Assembly: GCF_013042245.1 (NCBI RefSeq)
Contig: NZ_JABDQL010000113.1
Coordinates: 1-35,495, forward strand
Reading direction: 5' to 3'
Origin: Winogradskyella sp.
GTDB lineage: Bacteria > Bacteroidota > Bacteroidia > Flavobacteriales > Flavobacteriaceae
Length of the DNA: 35,495 bases
A model generated the notes under the pieces. The model was not told the DNA's origin. It was given only the letters and a program-made list of their open reading frames with translations, and searched no databases. This document shows, in pieces, positions 1 through 9,103 of the stretch. Numbering within the stretch: position 1 is the first letter of the stretch; the number at the start of each line of letters is the position of its first letter. The position numbers and the translations under genes were made by a program.

Positions 1-261
1 TGGGATGAGCTAACTGTTTTCTTTGACTTTCCGTTGGAAATTAGAACAATTATTTACACTACTAATTTAATTGAAAACTTAAATGGAAAAATTAGAAAAT
101 ACACTAAAAATAAACTCTCTTATCCAATAGATGATGCAGTGATAAAATCTGTCTTTTTAGCCTTAAGAGAATCCACAAGAAAATGGAAAATGCCTATTAG
201 AAATTGGGGAATCATTTTAAACCAATTTTTAGCTATATTTGAAAACAGGATTAAACTATGA
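1..261 (+). CDS. IS256-family transposase, C-terminal fragment (5' end outside window)
   Basis: The reading frame is open from the first base and ends in TGA at 259-261, so only the last 86 residues are seen. The motifs are typical of the end of an IS256/mutator-type transposase: an EIR-x-IIYTTN-x-IE-x-LN block, then RK-x-TK, a proline-aspartate pair before the final helix, and KW-x-x-PI-x-NW near the C terminus. This part carries the last catalytic region of the DDE enzyme that moves the element by a copy-out mechanism. No ATG in the window is a true start; the gene begins upstream. The final codons overlap a hairpin (245-276). No frameshift is visible, so the end of the gene looks intact, but whether the full gene is functional cannot be judged. 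Confidence 0.9.
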   Translation, partial: WDELTVFFDFPLEIRTIIYTTNLIENLNGKIRKYTKNKLSYPIDDAVIKSVFLALRESTRKWKMPIRNWGIILNQFLAIFENRIKL

Positions 262-309
262 AAAAGCTAATCCTGTAAATTTTACTTACACACTTCGCGG
301 GAAAGTGTC
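1..309 (+). mobile_element. Right end of an IS256-like insertion sequence
   Basis: The transposase end is followed by about 50 noncoding bases with two structures. A 9-bp perfect inverted repeat (245-253 with 268-276) overlaps the stop codon. The sequence TTTACTTACACACTT at 281-295 follows; IS256-family ends commonly carry a TGTGTAA-type core some 15-18 bases inside the tip, which would place the tip near 309. Bases 290-308 also form a small palindrome (ACACTT ... AAGTGT). The exact boundary, between 295 and 309, is inferred. The same 15-bp motif recurs in inverted orientation at 35387-35401. Confidence 0.65.
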
Positions 310-330
310 AAATAATATTTTATTATGTGT

Positions 331-369
331 ATCAAAAACGCCGAAGCTCTAAGTTTCGGCGTTTTTGAT
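331..369. terminator. Bidirectional rho-independent terminator
   Basis: A 15-bp perfect stem (331-345 with 355-369) encloses a 9-base loop. The core is ACGCCGAA/TTCGGCGT with A-tracts on the left arm and T-tracts on the right, so it can stop transcription from both strands. It lies just past the stop of the minus-strand metallopeptidase gene (393) and downstream of the transposase, and probably serves both. Confidence 0.85.
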
Positions 370-392
370 TTGTAAGTTTCTACTCTACAGTA

Positions 393-3170
393 CTATTCGA
401 CAATCAGTTTTCTGGTAATGGTTTTCTCTCCATCAGTAACTTTCATAATGTAAACACCAGTGCTTACATTGTTTAACTCAATTTGCTTATTAAATCTTGA
501 TACAGAATCATATTTATTTTCAAATACAAGTTTTCCAGAAATGTCATAGATGTTAACATTTACATCTTTTCCAGAGTTTGAATTAAACTGTAATGTAAAT
601 TCACCTTTGTTTGGGTTGGGGAATAAAGCAAAATCGTTGAGTTCAAAATCATTATCTGCGAGCGTAAATTCATTAACTTCATAACAAATAGTTATTGTAG
701 TCGAATTCCATGTGGAAGTCGTTCCATCAACAACGACATCAGTTAAAAAGAAAACCCAATTTCCATTTGATTGTTCGCCATCAGCAAAGCTTAATGCAAC
801 TTGAGGTAATACATTATCTCCATTGTTAGTAGAATTGCAATCGATGGGAGAGCCTTCATCGTCAAAAACAAAATTGGAATTAGACGTCCCAGGACAAACA
901 CCAGACGCTAATTGTTGGATATCAGCTGGTTGCCAAGGAGCTCTAACAGCATACCATATATCTCCGTTGTTAGGGCTAGTAATATTTACAGCTATATTTA
1001 AATCTGATATTGTCCTAGAGTCAGGTATGTTTAAATTATAGCCTGTGTAGCTACCTCCATCTTCAACAACAGTTGTACCTCCAGTATTAAAAACATAATC
1101 ATCACACACTTCTTGAGTACCAAATGTATAATTTCCAATTGCAAATAGTTCTGGGTTAATAGCAAAATAGATATTTCCTACAGCCTCAACTTTTATTCTA
1201 GAATTAGCAGATGTTACACCTGCAGGAAAAGTAATAGTCTCGCTACCATCATTGATTGTATTTGCTGCTAAAGTAGTATTGAAGTTTTGGCCACCATCTG
1301 TAGATAGTAATATATTTACTTGAGATGTATTAATTCCGTTTGCATTAGTACCAGCTACCACCCATTCAATTGTTGTTGATGAATTTTCTGGATAAACTAT
1401 GCCAGTAGTAGATTGTGAGGTTACCTCAAAAGGTCCTGTATTTGCAACTGTCACAATCATATCATCTCTATTAGTTTGTCCACCATTTGGAGATTGGTTA
1501 TCTCTAACTGTTAAAGCAAAATTCATAGTTCTTGCTACGTTTGGAATAACTTCCCACTGAGGTGTTAAATTACCAGCAAGAACATCACTTAATTGAGGAA
1601 AGGTTCTGTCTCCAATAGGTAACGAAGGCCTAGATCTAAACATTGGTCCATCGGTATCAGTAGGGGAAGGTTGTCCAGCGACGGATCCTGGGTCTACTTG
1701 TTCCCAATTATAAGATAGTACAGCACTACCATCTGGATCACTACCAGTTCCCGAAAGTGTAAAGGCTGTACCAAAGGGTATTGTAAAGTCTAAGCCAGCG
1801 TCTACAATAGGAGCAGTATTACCATTAGAAGTGTTAGTAGAACATGTAGGGAAAGAAGCATATTGGGCAGTACCTGTTATTCTTGCATACATCTCATCAA
1901 TACTTATCGCATTAAAATGGTCGTCACTATTTAGTTGTATATTATCTCCTGAACAAATACCTGCGTATCCCATAATGCTAGTCCCGCTTCCTGGTTCTAC
2001 TGAAGTAGCTGCATTTCTATTTGCACCAGAACAATCGCCTTGACTACCATTAAATATATGATTGGCTCCAAAATGATGACCCATTTCGTGAGCAACAAAA
2101 TCAATATCATATGGATCTCCAACAGGGCTTGGTAATCCAGTAACAGCTCTAGCCTTATTATTTATTCCAGGCGTAACAGTTTCATCTAAGCATATGCCAC
2201 CTAAAGATGCTATACCACCACCGCCAGTTGTAAAAACATGACCAGCATCATAATTAGGCGGACCGATCCTAGTATCTGTTATCGATTGGTTTTGACTTAA
2301 AAGAGCTGTAGCATCATTATCAGTAAATCCGTCTGGTTCTACTAGAGATATAGTACTTGTTCCCGAAAATGGAGGATTAATAATCTCGACTAATTGCATT
2401 GTTAAAGATAAATCACGCTCGAAAAGACCATTTACTCTAGTCATTGTAACGTTCATAGCCGCTAAGACAGTTTGTCTTTTTACTAAATCTGAAGCAGTTT
2501 GTTGTCCAGCAGCGTTTATATGAAAATTTGAGTATTCCTGAGTTGATGATAAAGACAGTCTAAACGTTCTTAAAAGACCATCATTAGCATTTCTTTGATT
2601 TGATATACTGCTTGGATTTGGTTGATAAGGGTTTTCTAAAGCTATTTCATCTGTTAATTGACAACCTATTCTATCGATATCAGAATAAAGGTTTTCTTTC
2701 GCATACAAAATATAAGAGTTTAAATCTTCCGTGTAAGGGTCTATATAGTATGTTTTGCCAATCGTGTAAATCGCCGCGTGGAAACCAAATATAGTGGTAC
2801 TAAAGCGCATTGTCACTCCAGAGTTATCGATATTTATACCAACATAAGATTGAATTTCTGGATATTTAGCCGCAAAATCTGGCTCCATAATAGAAGCTTC
2901 ATAGATTTGGTAGCGCTCTAATTTTCCGTCAATATTTGGAAATTTTATAAAAGTATTAGACACTTCATTGCTAGAGCGACTAACAGCTTGGCTTAATTGT
3001 GTTTTTAATTGTTCTAGCTGTAAGTTGTAAGTATCAAATTTTGATGCAGTAGTAGTTCTATCTAATAATTGTGATTTATTAATTTTAGAAGTTTCAATTT
3101 TTGTCCAATAACTTTTTTGAGAAAAGCAAAATAAAGGTAGAATCAGTAATAAAAAGTAGATTTTTTTCAT
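393..3170 (-). CDS. Secreted reprolysin-like zinc metallopeptidase with P-domain and T9SS sorting domain
   Basis: 925 residues starting with a signal peptide (MKKIYFLLLILPLFCFSQ). A pro-region follows, then a metzincin-type catalytic domain with the zinc site HEMGHHFGANH at about residues 361-371 and a likely Met-turn (SIMGYAG) near 400. The middle (about 445-580) looks like a PKD/REJ-type beta-sandwich domain. Residues about 700-831 resemble a proprotein convertase P-domain. Residues 847-925 are a type A T9SS C-terminal sorting domain (FPNPNKGEF ... GVYIMKV ... KLIVE). The protein should therefore cross the inner membrane by Sec and the outer membrane by T9SS, then be released or anchored at the surface. 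Its role is probably protein degradation; the substrate is unknown. It is likely a single transcription unit ending at the hairpin at 331-369. Confidence 0.9.
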   Translation of the reverse strand: MKKIYFLLLILPLFCFSQKSYWTKIETSKINKSQLLDRTTTASKFDTYNLQLEQLKTQLSQAVSRSSNEVSNTFIKFPNIDGKLERYQIYEASIMEPDFAAKYPEIQSYVGINIDNSGVTMRFSTTIFGFHAAIYTIGKTYYIDPYTEDLNSYILYAKENLYSDIDRIGCQLTDEIALENPYQPNPSSISNQRNANDGLLRTFRLSLSSTQEYSNFHINAAGQQTASDLVKRQTVLAAMNVTMTRVNGLFERDLSLTMQLVEIINPPFSGTSTISLVEPDGFTDNDATALLSQNQSITDTRIGPPNYDAGHVFTTGGGGIASLGGICLDETVTPGINNKARAVTGLPSPVGDPYDIDFVAHEMGHHFGANHIFNGSQGDCSGANRNAATSVEPGSGTSIMGYAGICSGDNIQLNSDDHFNAISIDEMYARITGTAQYASFPTCSTNTSNGNTAPIVDAGLDFTIPFGTAFTLSGTGSDPDGSAVLSYNWEQVDPGSVAGQPSPTDTDGPMFRSRPSLPIGDRTFPQLSDVLAGNLTPQWEVIPNVARTMNFALTVRDNQSPNGGQTNRDDMIVTVANTGPFEVTSQSTTGIVYPENSSTTIEWVVAGTNANGINTSQVNILLSTDGGQNFNTTLAANTINDGSETITFPAGVTSANSRIKVEAVGNIYFAINPELFAIGNYTFGTQEVCDDYVFNTGGTTVVEDGGSYTGYNLNIPDSRTISDLNIAVNITSPNNGDIWYAVRAPWQPADIQQLASGVCPGTSNSNFVFDDEGSPIDCNSTNNGDNVLPQVALSFADGEQSNGNWVFFLTDVVVDGTTSTWNSTTITICYEVNEFTLADNDFELNDFALFPNPNKGEFTLQFNSNSGKDVNVNIYDISGKLVFENKYDSVSRFNKQIELNNVSTGVYIMKVTDGEKTITRKLIVE

Positions 3171-3191
3171 GATCTGTAAATTTTAGTTCCT

Positions 3192-3199
3192 CAAATTTA
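3192..3199 (-). promoter_or_regulatory. Candidate -7 box (TAAATTTG) upstream of the metallopeptidase
   Basis: On the minus strand the sequence TAAATTTG matches the Bacteroidetes -7 consensus TAnnTTTG exactly and lies 22 bases before the ATG at 3170. No convincing TTG -33 element is seen at the usual distance, so this rests on one box only. Confidence 0.4.
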
Positions 3200-3210
3200 A
3201 GATATTTTTT

Positions 3211-3981
3211 CTAGGGTTGTTCACTAGTATTAATATTTTTGATTTCTAAATTTAAGAATAAAAGTTTGTGAGACTTTGGTAAAATTGCCCCAGTTTGTGT
3301 GACTTTCCAATCATCCCATGTTGCTTTTAAACCTCCAATTGGTAATATATTTACCCACATTTGATAAGCTATTGGTTTTCCGCTTTTGTCTAGATGCCAT
3401 AAGTAAGAATCACCAGGTGTTGTACCACCTGAGATGTATGTAACTAAAAGCGCTTCTTTATTTCCTTCAGTTTTTACTAGTTGTCGTTTTGTACCCTTAT
3501 CAAAAATCTTGTAAGGAGCAGCCAACCAAAAGAAATCATTGTTAAAATAAGCTTCTGCTTTATTAATTAGTTTTTGCTTATCCGTACCATTATAATTTTG
3601 ATTGGCTACAAATACAGAGGATTTATTTACGTCTTTAAGTTGGAGTATGACTCTAAAGCCTTTCCATTTCACTTCGCAGTTATCTGCAGACTTATACCAT
3701 TTGTAACTGTGGCTATTTTTAAAAGTCCATTCAATGTAGTCGGTATTTTTGAAGGCTTCAAAATTAAGAGCCTCTAACATTTTTTGAGCCAGTACATCTG
3801 CTTTTGGACTCTCTATAGCTTCAGGAAAAGGTTCGTTGTATTTTAAATATAAAAAACTAAAAAATAGAAGTGTTGGTAATGTTATAAAAATAACGATGCC
3901 AACTAGTATTTTTAGGATGCGTTTAATTTTTTGTTTAATGCTGAGCTTGCTAAATGGTTGGTGTTTTCTTTTTCGTATCAA
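3211..3981 (-). CDS. Membrane-anchored protein of unknown function
   Basis: I do not recognise a named family. The 256-residue product has a strongly basic N terminus (about residues 1-25), one hydrophobic segment (about 26-47) and a large extracytoplasmic or periplasmic part rich in Trp, Tyr and Lys. The C-terminal half reads like a compact beta-rich fold (residues near ISGGTTPGDSYLWHLD and MWVNILPIGG), similar in feel to hypothetical proteins widespread in flavobacteria. The start is TTG at 3979-3981: there is no ATG before the membrane segment and an in-frame stop lies 24 bases upstream, so a non-ATG start seems needed. It lies 40 bp upstream of the metallopeptidase and in the same direction, but that gene has its own candidate promoter. 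Confidence 0.75.
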   Translation of the reverse strand: MIRKRKHQPFSKLSIKQKIKRILKILVGIVIFITLPTLLFFSFLYLKYNEPFPEAIESPKADVLAQKMLEALNFEAFKNTDYIEWTFKNSHSYKWYKSADNCEVKWKGFRVILQLKDVNKSSVFVANQNYNGTDKQKLINKAEAYFNNDFFWLAAPYKIFDKGTKRQLVKTEGNKEALLVTYISGGTTPGDSYLWHLDKSGKPIAYQMWVNILPIGGLKATWDDWKVTQTGAILPKSHKLLFLNLEIKNINTSEQP

Positions 3982-4018
3982 AATATAATTCTTGAATTCA
4001 AAATTACAATAAAGTGAA

Positions 4019-4053
4019 ATAAAAAACGGATTGAAGTTTTTAGGTTGTAATCC
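4019..4053 (-). terminator. Weak candidate terminator after the Tricorn-like gene
   Basis: Read on the minus strand, GGATT and AATCC (4049-4053 and 4028-4032) can pair across a 16-base loop and are followed by GTTTTTTATTT. The stem is only 5 bp, so the call is tentative. Confidence 0.3.
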
Positions 4054-4075
4054 CTTTTACTTTATACTTCAACTA

Positions 4076-7000
4076 TTAATTATCATTCTTGTACCCATCA
4101 GGACGTTTCCATCTTACTGGCGCTTTTGGTTCGGGTTGAAGTCTAAATTCACCATTAATTTTTAATAATTTCATTGCTTCTTGTACGCCACGTTCTAATT
4201 GTGGGTCGTTTCCTTTTGAGGTTTCTTTAGGATGCTGAATAACTTGAATATCTGGCGCAACACCTTCACCTTCAACAGCCCAATTGCCATCAACATCATA
4301 AAATCCTCCGCGAGGTGCCACCATACGACCACCATCAATAAACCTTGGAGTATCCCAAGTACCAACAAGTCCACCCCAAGTTTTAGTACCTATTAATGGT
4401 CCAATATTTTTCATTTTAAACATATATGGTAATAAATCGCCACCAGAACCCGCACGCTCATTTATGAGCATTACTTTTGGACCCCAAATACCTGCCATAG
4501 GTGTAGTCCAAGGTCTATTGTCTTTGGATTTACTGTTAAAGTAACCAAATAGTTCTCTAGACATAATATCTATCATATAGTCTGCGGCAGAACCACCACC
4601 ATTATTACGTTCATCAATGACAACGCCCTTTTTATCTTGTTGTGCAAAATAATAGCGATTAAACGATGTAAATCCGCCACCACCAGTATTAGGCACATAC
4701 ACGTATGCTAGTTTGCCATTAGAAAGTTTATGAACTTTTCTTCTATTGCTTTCTACCCAATTTATTGTCCTTAAACTGCGTTCGCTTCTTACTGGCTTTA
4801 CTAAAATTTCTTTAGCGCCTTGTTTTGAAGCAGATGAATTTACAGTCAATGTTATTTCTCTATTTGCTGTTTGCTCTAAATATTGATATATATTGTCTGA
4901 ACTTGTTATTGACTTTCCGTTTATTGCTAAAATATGATCACCTTCATTAATAGTTATACCAGGTTGCGCTAAAGGTGCAGTTATATTAGGGTTCCAATGT
5001 TCGCCATTATATATTTTTGAAATTTGGTAGCGTCCATTTTTGATTTTAAAATCACAACCTAATAGACCTACAGGAACATTATCCAAATCAGGGAAATCTC
5101 CACCTGAAACATAGGAATGTCCAACAGCAACCTCACCACTCATAATGTCTACAACGTAGTTTAAATCTGTTCTATGACGTACATGGTCTATCCAAGGTGC
5201 ATACCATTTGTAAACATCATCCCAAGGTGCTCCATGTACATTGTCTACATAAAGGAAGTCTCGCATATAGCGCCAACCTTCTTTAAAAATCTGATGCGCT
5301 TCTGCTTTTGGGTCAAGCTTAATTTTTACATTTGCTTTAAGTACATTTTTGCCTGGCTTTGGAGCAGAATTAGTGCCCGTTAAAACCCAGTTGTTACCTT
5401 TTCTCAAAAGAATAGATTTTCTATCGTCTGAGGTTACCATTTGTGAAACACCCTTTTCAAAATCAGTCGCTTTTTCTTTTTCAACATCGTATAAGTGAAC
5501 TTTTAATCCATTCTCATTAGTGATTGACTCAGTAATAAATAATTTGTGTTTAGGTGCCTTAAGAAGTGAAGCGTAATTTCTTGACGGTAAACCCAAAGCT
5601 ACTGCACGGTTAAAGATGCCATCTAAATCAATAGTTACTGAAATATTTTTTGACTCTTTTTCATTTTTATTTTCATTTTCATCTTCGGAAGTACTTTCTT
5701 CACTATCACTTTTTGGAAGGTTAGGGGCTTTACCATCTTTACTTAGCACAATAGCATAAAGGCTTCTGGTTAAGTTAGCTCCTGGGTCGAAATTACTCAT
5801 ATCCAACCAACCAGAAGTTAGACCATAGTTGGTGCTTGCCAAAGTATATATGTATTTTCCAGAAGCATCCCAAACAGGAGAAATAGCATCAGCAATTGGG
5901 TCAGTTAATTGAATGATTTTTTTGGAATCTACATTATAGGCAAATATTGATTTGAAGTGACTTTTTTGCTGTTTAGGATACGCAATCCATTTACTATCAG
6001 GAGACCAAACAGGGTTCATAGTTCGGTTTGGATGCGCGTAACTATCAGAATCTACGATAGATGTTTTTTTAGTTTCTAAATTTATGACCCAAATATTATA
6101 GTGTGTATCTGTATAGGCGATGTGTTTTCCATCTGGTGACCAATCTGGCAGAAAGTAGAACGTTGGGTTTGGCAATTTAATTATTTCTTTATTTTGTCCG
6201 TCTTGGTCAGCAATTACTAATTGATATTCGCCACTTTCGTCAGAAAACCAAGCAACTTTATCACCTTTTGGTGACCAAATTGGTACTCTGTCTGCAACGC
6301 CAGGGGAATTGGTAATATTTATCCAAGTTCCATTTTCCTTTGGAACCGTATATATTTCTCCTCTGTGTTCGAAAATAGCACGTTTACCTTTTGGTGAGAC
6401 GTTTGGATTTATTAATTGACTCGCCCTTACATCTTCCCAACGTGGTCTGTAGAAGGTTAAATCACCATTAACCGTAATGTCTAATTGTTTTGTCTTAGAA
6501 TTTGAAGGATTATAAACATGCAAATAGCCTCCTTGCTCATATATTAACTTATCTTCACTAGCATCTAAGCTCTTAACATCAAACTTTTTGTGAAACGTGA
6601 TTTGTTGCTCTTCTTTTGTGGTAGGATTAAATGACCAAATATTCATTGTATAATCACGCTCTGACATAAAATAAACTAAACCATCTAGCCATACTGGATC
6701 TAGATGTCTTTCTCCTGTTGGTTGTTTTGTACGGATTAATTCTTTGGTTTTTAAATCTACAACCCAAATTGGCATAGCTTGTCCACCTCGGTAATTTCGC
6801 CATTCAGCATCCCATCCGGTAATTGGTGTATATGCCAAATACTTTCCGTCTGGCGATAACTCTCCATAGGCTGCACGGGGAATATCTAAAGGTACTGGAA
6901 GTCCACCATTTAATGAAACGGTAAAAAACTTGTTGGTCATTGTCGGTTGACTTTCCCTTCCTGAACGAAACAGTACTTTTCCATCTGGTGTCCAGCCTTG

Positions 7001-7324
7001 AACAAAATCGCCACCTGGATGATAGGTTAAACGTTTAGGTTCTCCGCCATCATAAGGAATAACAAACACATCAACATTTCCATCATATTCTGCGGTAAAA
7101 GCTATCTGTTTTCCATCCTTTGAAAAATGAGGGCTAGATTCGTAACCTTCGTCACTGGTAAGTCTGATGGCATTACCACCGGTGGTATTGGCTTTCCATA
7201 AATCGTTAGCGTATACAAAAACAACATCATTGCCATGAAGTGTTGGTTGTCTTAACAATTGTGTGCCTTGACTGAAAAGATTTGACGCAAAAACAAGCGC
7301 TAAACCAAGAGTAAAATTTTTCAT
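4076..7324 (-). CDS. Tricorn-like S41 family peptidase, exported
   Basis: 1082 residues with a signal peptide (MKNFTLGLALVFASNLFSQ). The N-terminal half holds repeated PD40/WD40-like blades (recurring SPDGK and WSPDSK motifs, about residues 25-520), as in the beta-propellers of archaeal Tricorn protease that gate peptide entry. An acidic, low-complexity linker rich in Glu, Asn and Lys lies near 540-560. Then come a C1-like helical region with a GHS pair (H736, S737), a PDZ domain (about 760-850) and the S41 catalytic core with the AGSGGD nucleophile motif (S960) and the GTKTWGGLVG block. The family degrades oligopeptides; the signal peptide places this member in the periplasm. It lies between the membrane protein and ggt on the same strand, consistent with a role in scavenging peptides. 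Confidence 0.93.
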   Translation of the reverse strand: MKNFTLGLALVFASNLFSQGTQLLRQPTLHGNDVVFVYANDLWKANTTGGNAIRLTSDEGYESSPHFSKDGKQIAFTAEYDGNVDVFVIPYDGGEPKRLTYHPGGDFVQGWTPDGKVLFRSGRESQPTMTNKFFTVSLNGGLPVPLDIPRAAYGELSPDGKYLAYTPITGWDAEWRNYRGGQAMPIWVVDLKTKELIRTKQPTGERHLDPVWLDGLVYFMSERDYTMNIWSFNPTTKEEQQITFHKKFDVKSLDASEDKLIYEQGGYLHVYNPSNSKTKQLDITVNGDLTFYRPRWEDVRASQLINPNVSPKGKRAIFEHRGEIYTVPKENGTWINITNSPGVADRVPIWSPKGDKVAWFSDESGEYQLVIADQDGQNKEIIKLPNPTFYFLPDWSPDGKHIAYTDTHYNIWVINLETKKTSIVDSDSYAHPNRTMNPVWSPDSKWIAYPKQQKSHFKSIFAYNVDSKKIIQLTDPIADAISPVWDASGKYIYTLASTNYGLTSGWLDMSNFDPGANLTRSLYAIVLSKDGKAPNLPKSDSEESTSEDENENKNEKESKNISVTIDLDGIFNRAVALGLPSRNYASLLKAPKHKLFITESITNENGLKVHLYDVEKEKATDFEKGVSQMVTSDDRKSILLRKGNNWVLTGTNSAPKPGKNVLKANVKIKLDPKAEAHQIFKEGWRYMRDFLYVDNVHGAPWDDVYKWYAPWIDHVRHRTDLNYVVDIMSGEVAVGHSYVSGGDFPDLDNVPVGLLGCDFKIKNGRYQISKIYNGEHWNPNITAPLAQPGITINEGDHILAINGKSITSSDNIYQYLEQTANREITLTVNSSASKQGAKEILVKPVRSERSLRTINWVESNRRKVHKLSNGKLAYVYVPNTGGGGFTSFNRYYFAQQDKKGVVIDERNNGGGSAADYMIDIMSRELFGYFNSKSKDNRPWTTPMAGIWGPKVMLINERAGSGGDLLPYMFKMKNIGPLIGTKTWGGLVGTWDTPRFIDGGRMVAPRGGFYDVDGNWAVEGEGVAPDIQVIQHPKETSKGNDPQLERGVQEAMKLLKINGEFRLQPEPKAPVRWKRPDGYKNDN

Positions 7325-7399
7325 TTTGGTTGAGTTTTAGAAAGATATATAAATATACAACTAAGACCATATCTTATTGATAAGACAATGCTAAAAACT

Positions 7400-9103
7400 T
7401 TAAAATCCAGCCGCGGTATCATCACCTCGTTTATCTGCACCGCCTTCTAATTTACCATTATCTAAAACCAAAATACCGTCAATAATACCTATAATTGGTG
7501 AACGCGACTCGTTAATGATATAGCCTTTGGCTTCTAGTTGTTTTATTGTATTTCTGTCAAAAGAATTAGGTTCCATTCGAATTTCATCTGGCAGCCATTG
7601 GTTGTGAAATCGTGGTGCATTAACGGCTTCTTGCATGGTCATCTCAAATTCATGCACATTCAAAATGGCTTGTAAAACAGATGTTATTATGGTAGAACCT
7701 CCTGGCGTACCTACTGTCATAAATAATTCGCCATCTTTTTCAACTATGGTTGGTGTCATTGAACTAAGCATACGTTTTTCAGGGACTATGCTATTGGCTT
7801 CTGCTCCGATTAATCCATAATAGTTTGGTTTTCCTGGTTTGCTACTAAAATCATCCATCTCGTTATTTAAAAAGAAACCTAGGTCGTCTACAAACACTTT
7901 TGAGCCATAGCCACCATTTAAGGTTGTAGTTACTGCTATGGCATTTCCAAATTGGTCTACTATAGAGTAGTGGGTGGTTTCTTCACTTTCATAACCTAAT
8001 ATTCTTCCATGCGAAATAGAATCTACTGGAGTCGCCTCTTTAAAGCTAAAGTCTTTCATTCTATTGTTTAGGTATACAGAACTGGTTAATGTTTCTGTTG
8101 GAATAGCTATAAAATCAGGATCACCTAAATAATAACTACGGTCAGCATAGGCACGTTTTTCAGCTTCAACTAAGACTTGAATTGTTTTTAATGAATTATG
8201 GCCATAGCCTTTTAAATCAAAGTCCTCAATCATAGTCATAATTTGATTTAAACAAATCCCACCAGAGGATGGTGGAGACATAGATGTAATAGTTAAATTA
8301 TCATAATAAAACTGGATAGGTTTTCTCCATATTGATTCATATTTAGTCAAATCTTCTAATGTAATAATACTTCCTTTTTTCTGAAGAAATTTTACTAAAC
8401 GTTTTGCAGTTTCACCTATGTAAAATTCATCACGACCATTGTTTGCAATGCGTTCTAAAGTTTCTGCTAAAGCAAAGTTGAAAACTTTATCTCCCTTTTT
8501 CAGATTCTCATTAAATACTATTTTTTTTCCATTTACAACTTTAAAAATACTATCGTAAGCCCTAAATCGTCTAGCTTGTTTTTCGGTAACTACAAATCCA
8601 TTATTTGCCAAGTCAATTACAGGTTGTAATATGGTTTTAACATCTAATTTACCGAATTTTTCATGGGCTTTAAATACACCGGCTATGGTACCTGGAATCC
8701 CAATTGCTAATGGTCCAATTGTACTTTTTCCTTTTATTACATTTCCATCTTCATCCAAATACATATATTTCGAAGCTTCTAACGGTGCTTTTTCGCGGTA
8801 GTCTAAGGCGCCAACTTCTCCGTCTGCTAATCTATATACTAAAAATCCACCACCACCTAAATTACCAGCATAAGGATATGCCACCGCTAATGCCATTTCG
8901 GTTGCCATCATGGCATCAAAGGCGTTTCCGCCTTGTTTCATAATTTCAACTCCTATTTTTGATGCTTCTTCACGGGCACTGACGACCAATGCTTTATCTG
9001 TAATAAGACCACGATTATTTATAGTTGCTTTGGTTTTCTTTACTGTTTCTTTGCAGTTAAAAAAAAGGAATAATACTAAAAGCGGGAAAAGGTGTTTTCT
9101 CAT
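7400..9103 (-). CDS. ggt: Gamma-glutamyltranspeptidase (probable lipoprotein)
   Basis: 567 residues, the usual length of the family. The enzyme cleaves or transfers the gamma-glutamyl group of glutathione and related compounds. It matures by self-cleavage before a threonine, here T376 in the motif TTHYSIVD, giving large and small subunits. The substrate-binding signature NNEMDDFSSKPG and the oxyanion-region TVGTPGGS are present. The N terminus is a hydrophobic leader ending in FFNC, which suggests lipoprotein processing at that cysteine, although the residue before Cys (Asn) is not standard. The ATG overlaps the stop of the upstream ACP phosphodiesterase gene by 4 bp (ATGA), so the two are translationally coupled. 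With the Tricorn-like peptidase downstream it fits extracytoplasmic peptide and glutathione use. Confidence 0.95.
   Translation of the reverse strand: MRKHLFPLLVLFLFFNCKETVKKTKATINNRGLITDKALVVSAREEASKIGVEIMKQGGNAFDAMMATEMALAVAYPYAGNLGGGGFLVYRLADGEVGALDYREKAPLEASKYMYLDEDGNVIKGKSTIGPLAIGIPGTIAGVFKAHEKFGKLDVKTILQPVIDLANNGFVVTEKQARRFRAYDSIFKVVNGKKIVFNENLKKGDKVFNFALAETLERIANNGRDEFYIGETAKRLVKFLQKKGSIITLEDLTKYESIWRKPIQFYYDNLTITSMSPPSSGGICLNQIMTMIEDFDLKGYGHNSLKTIQVLVEAEKRAYADRSYYLGDPDFIAIPTETLTSSVYLNNRMKDFSFKEATPVDSISHGRILGYESEETTHYSIVDQFGNAIAVTTTLNGGYGSKVFVDDLGFFLNNEMDDFSSKPGKPNYYGLIGAEANSIVPEKRMLSSMTPTIVEKDGELFMTVGTPGGSTIITSVLQAILNVHEFEMTMQEAVNAPRFHNQWLPDEIRMEPNSFDRNTIKQLEAKGYIINESRSPIIGIIDGILVLDNGKLEGGADKRGDDTAAGF

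Noticed and set aside
5650-5700. The Glu/Asn/Lys-rich run in the Tricorn-like protein as a frameshift or repeat expansion
   Set aside because: The frame is kept and similar acidic linkers occur between propeller and catalytic domains of such proteins.
8704-8943. Plus-strand frames opposite ggt and similar 60-110 codon frames opposite other genes
   Set aside because: They lie wholly inside well-supported genes on the other strand, have odd composition and no recognisable domains.
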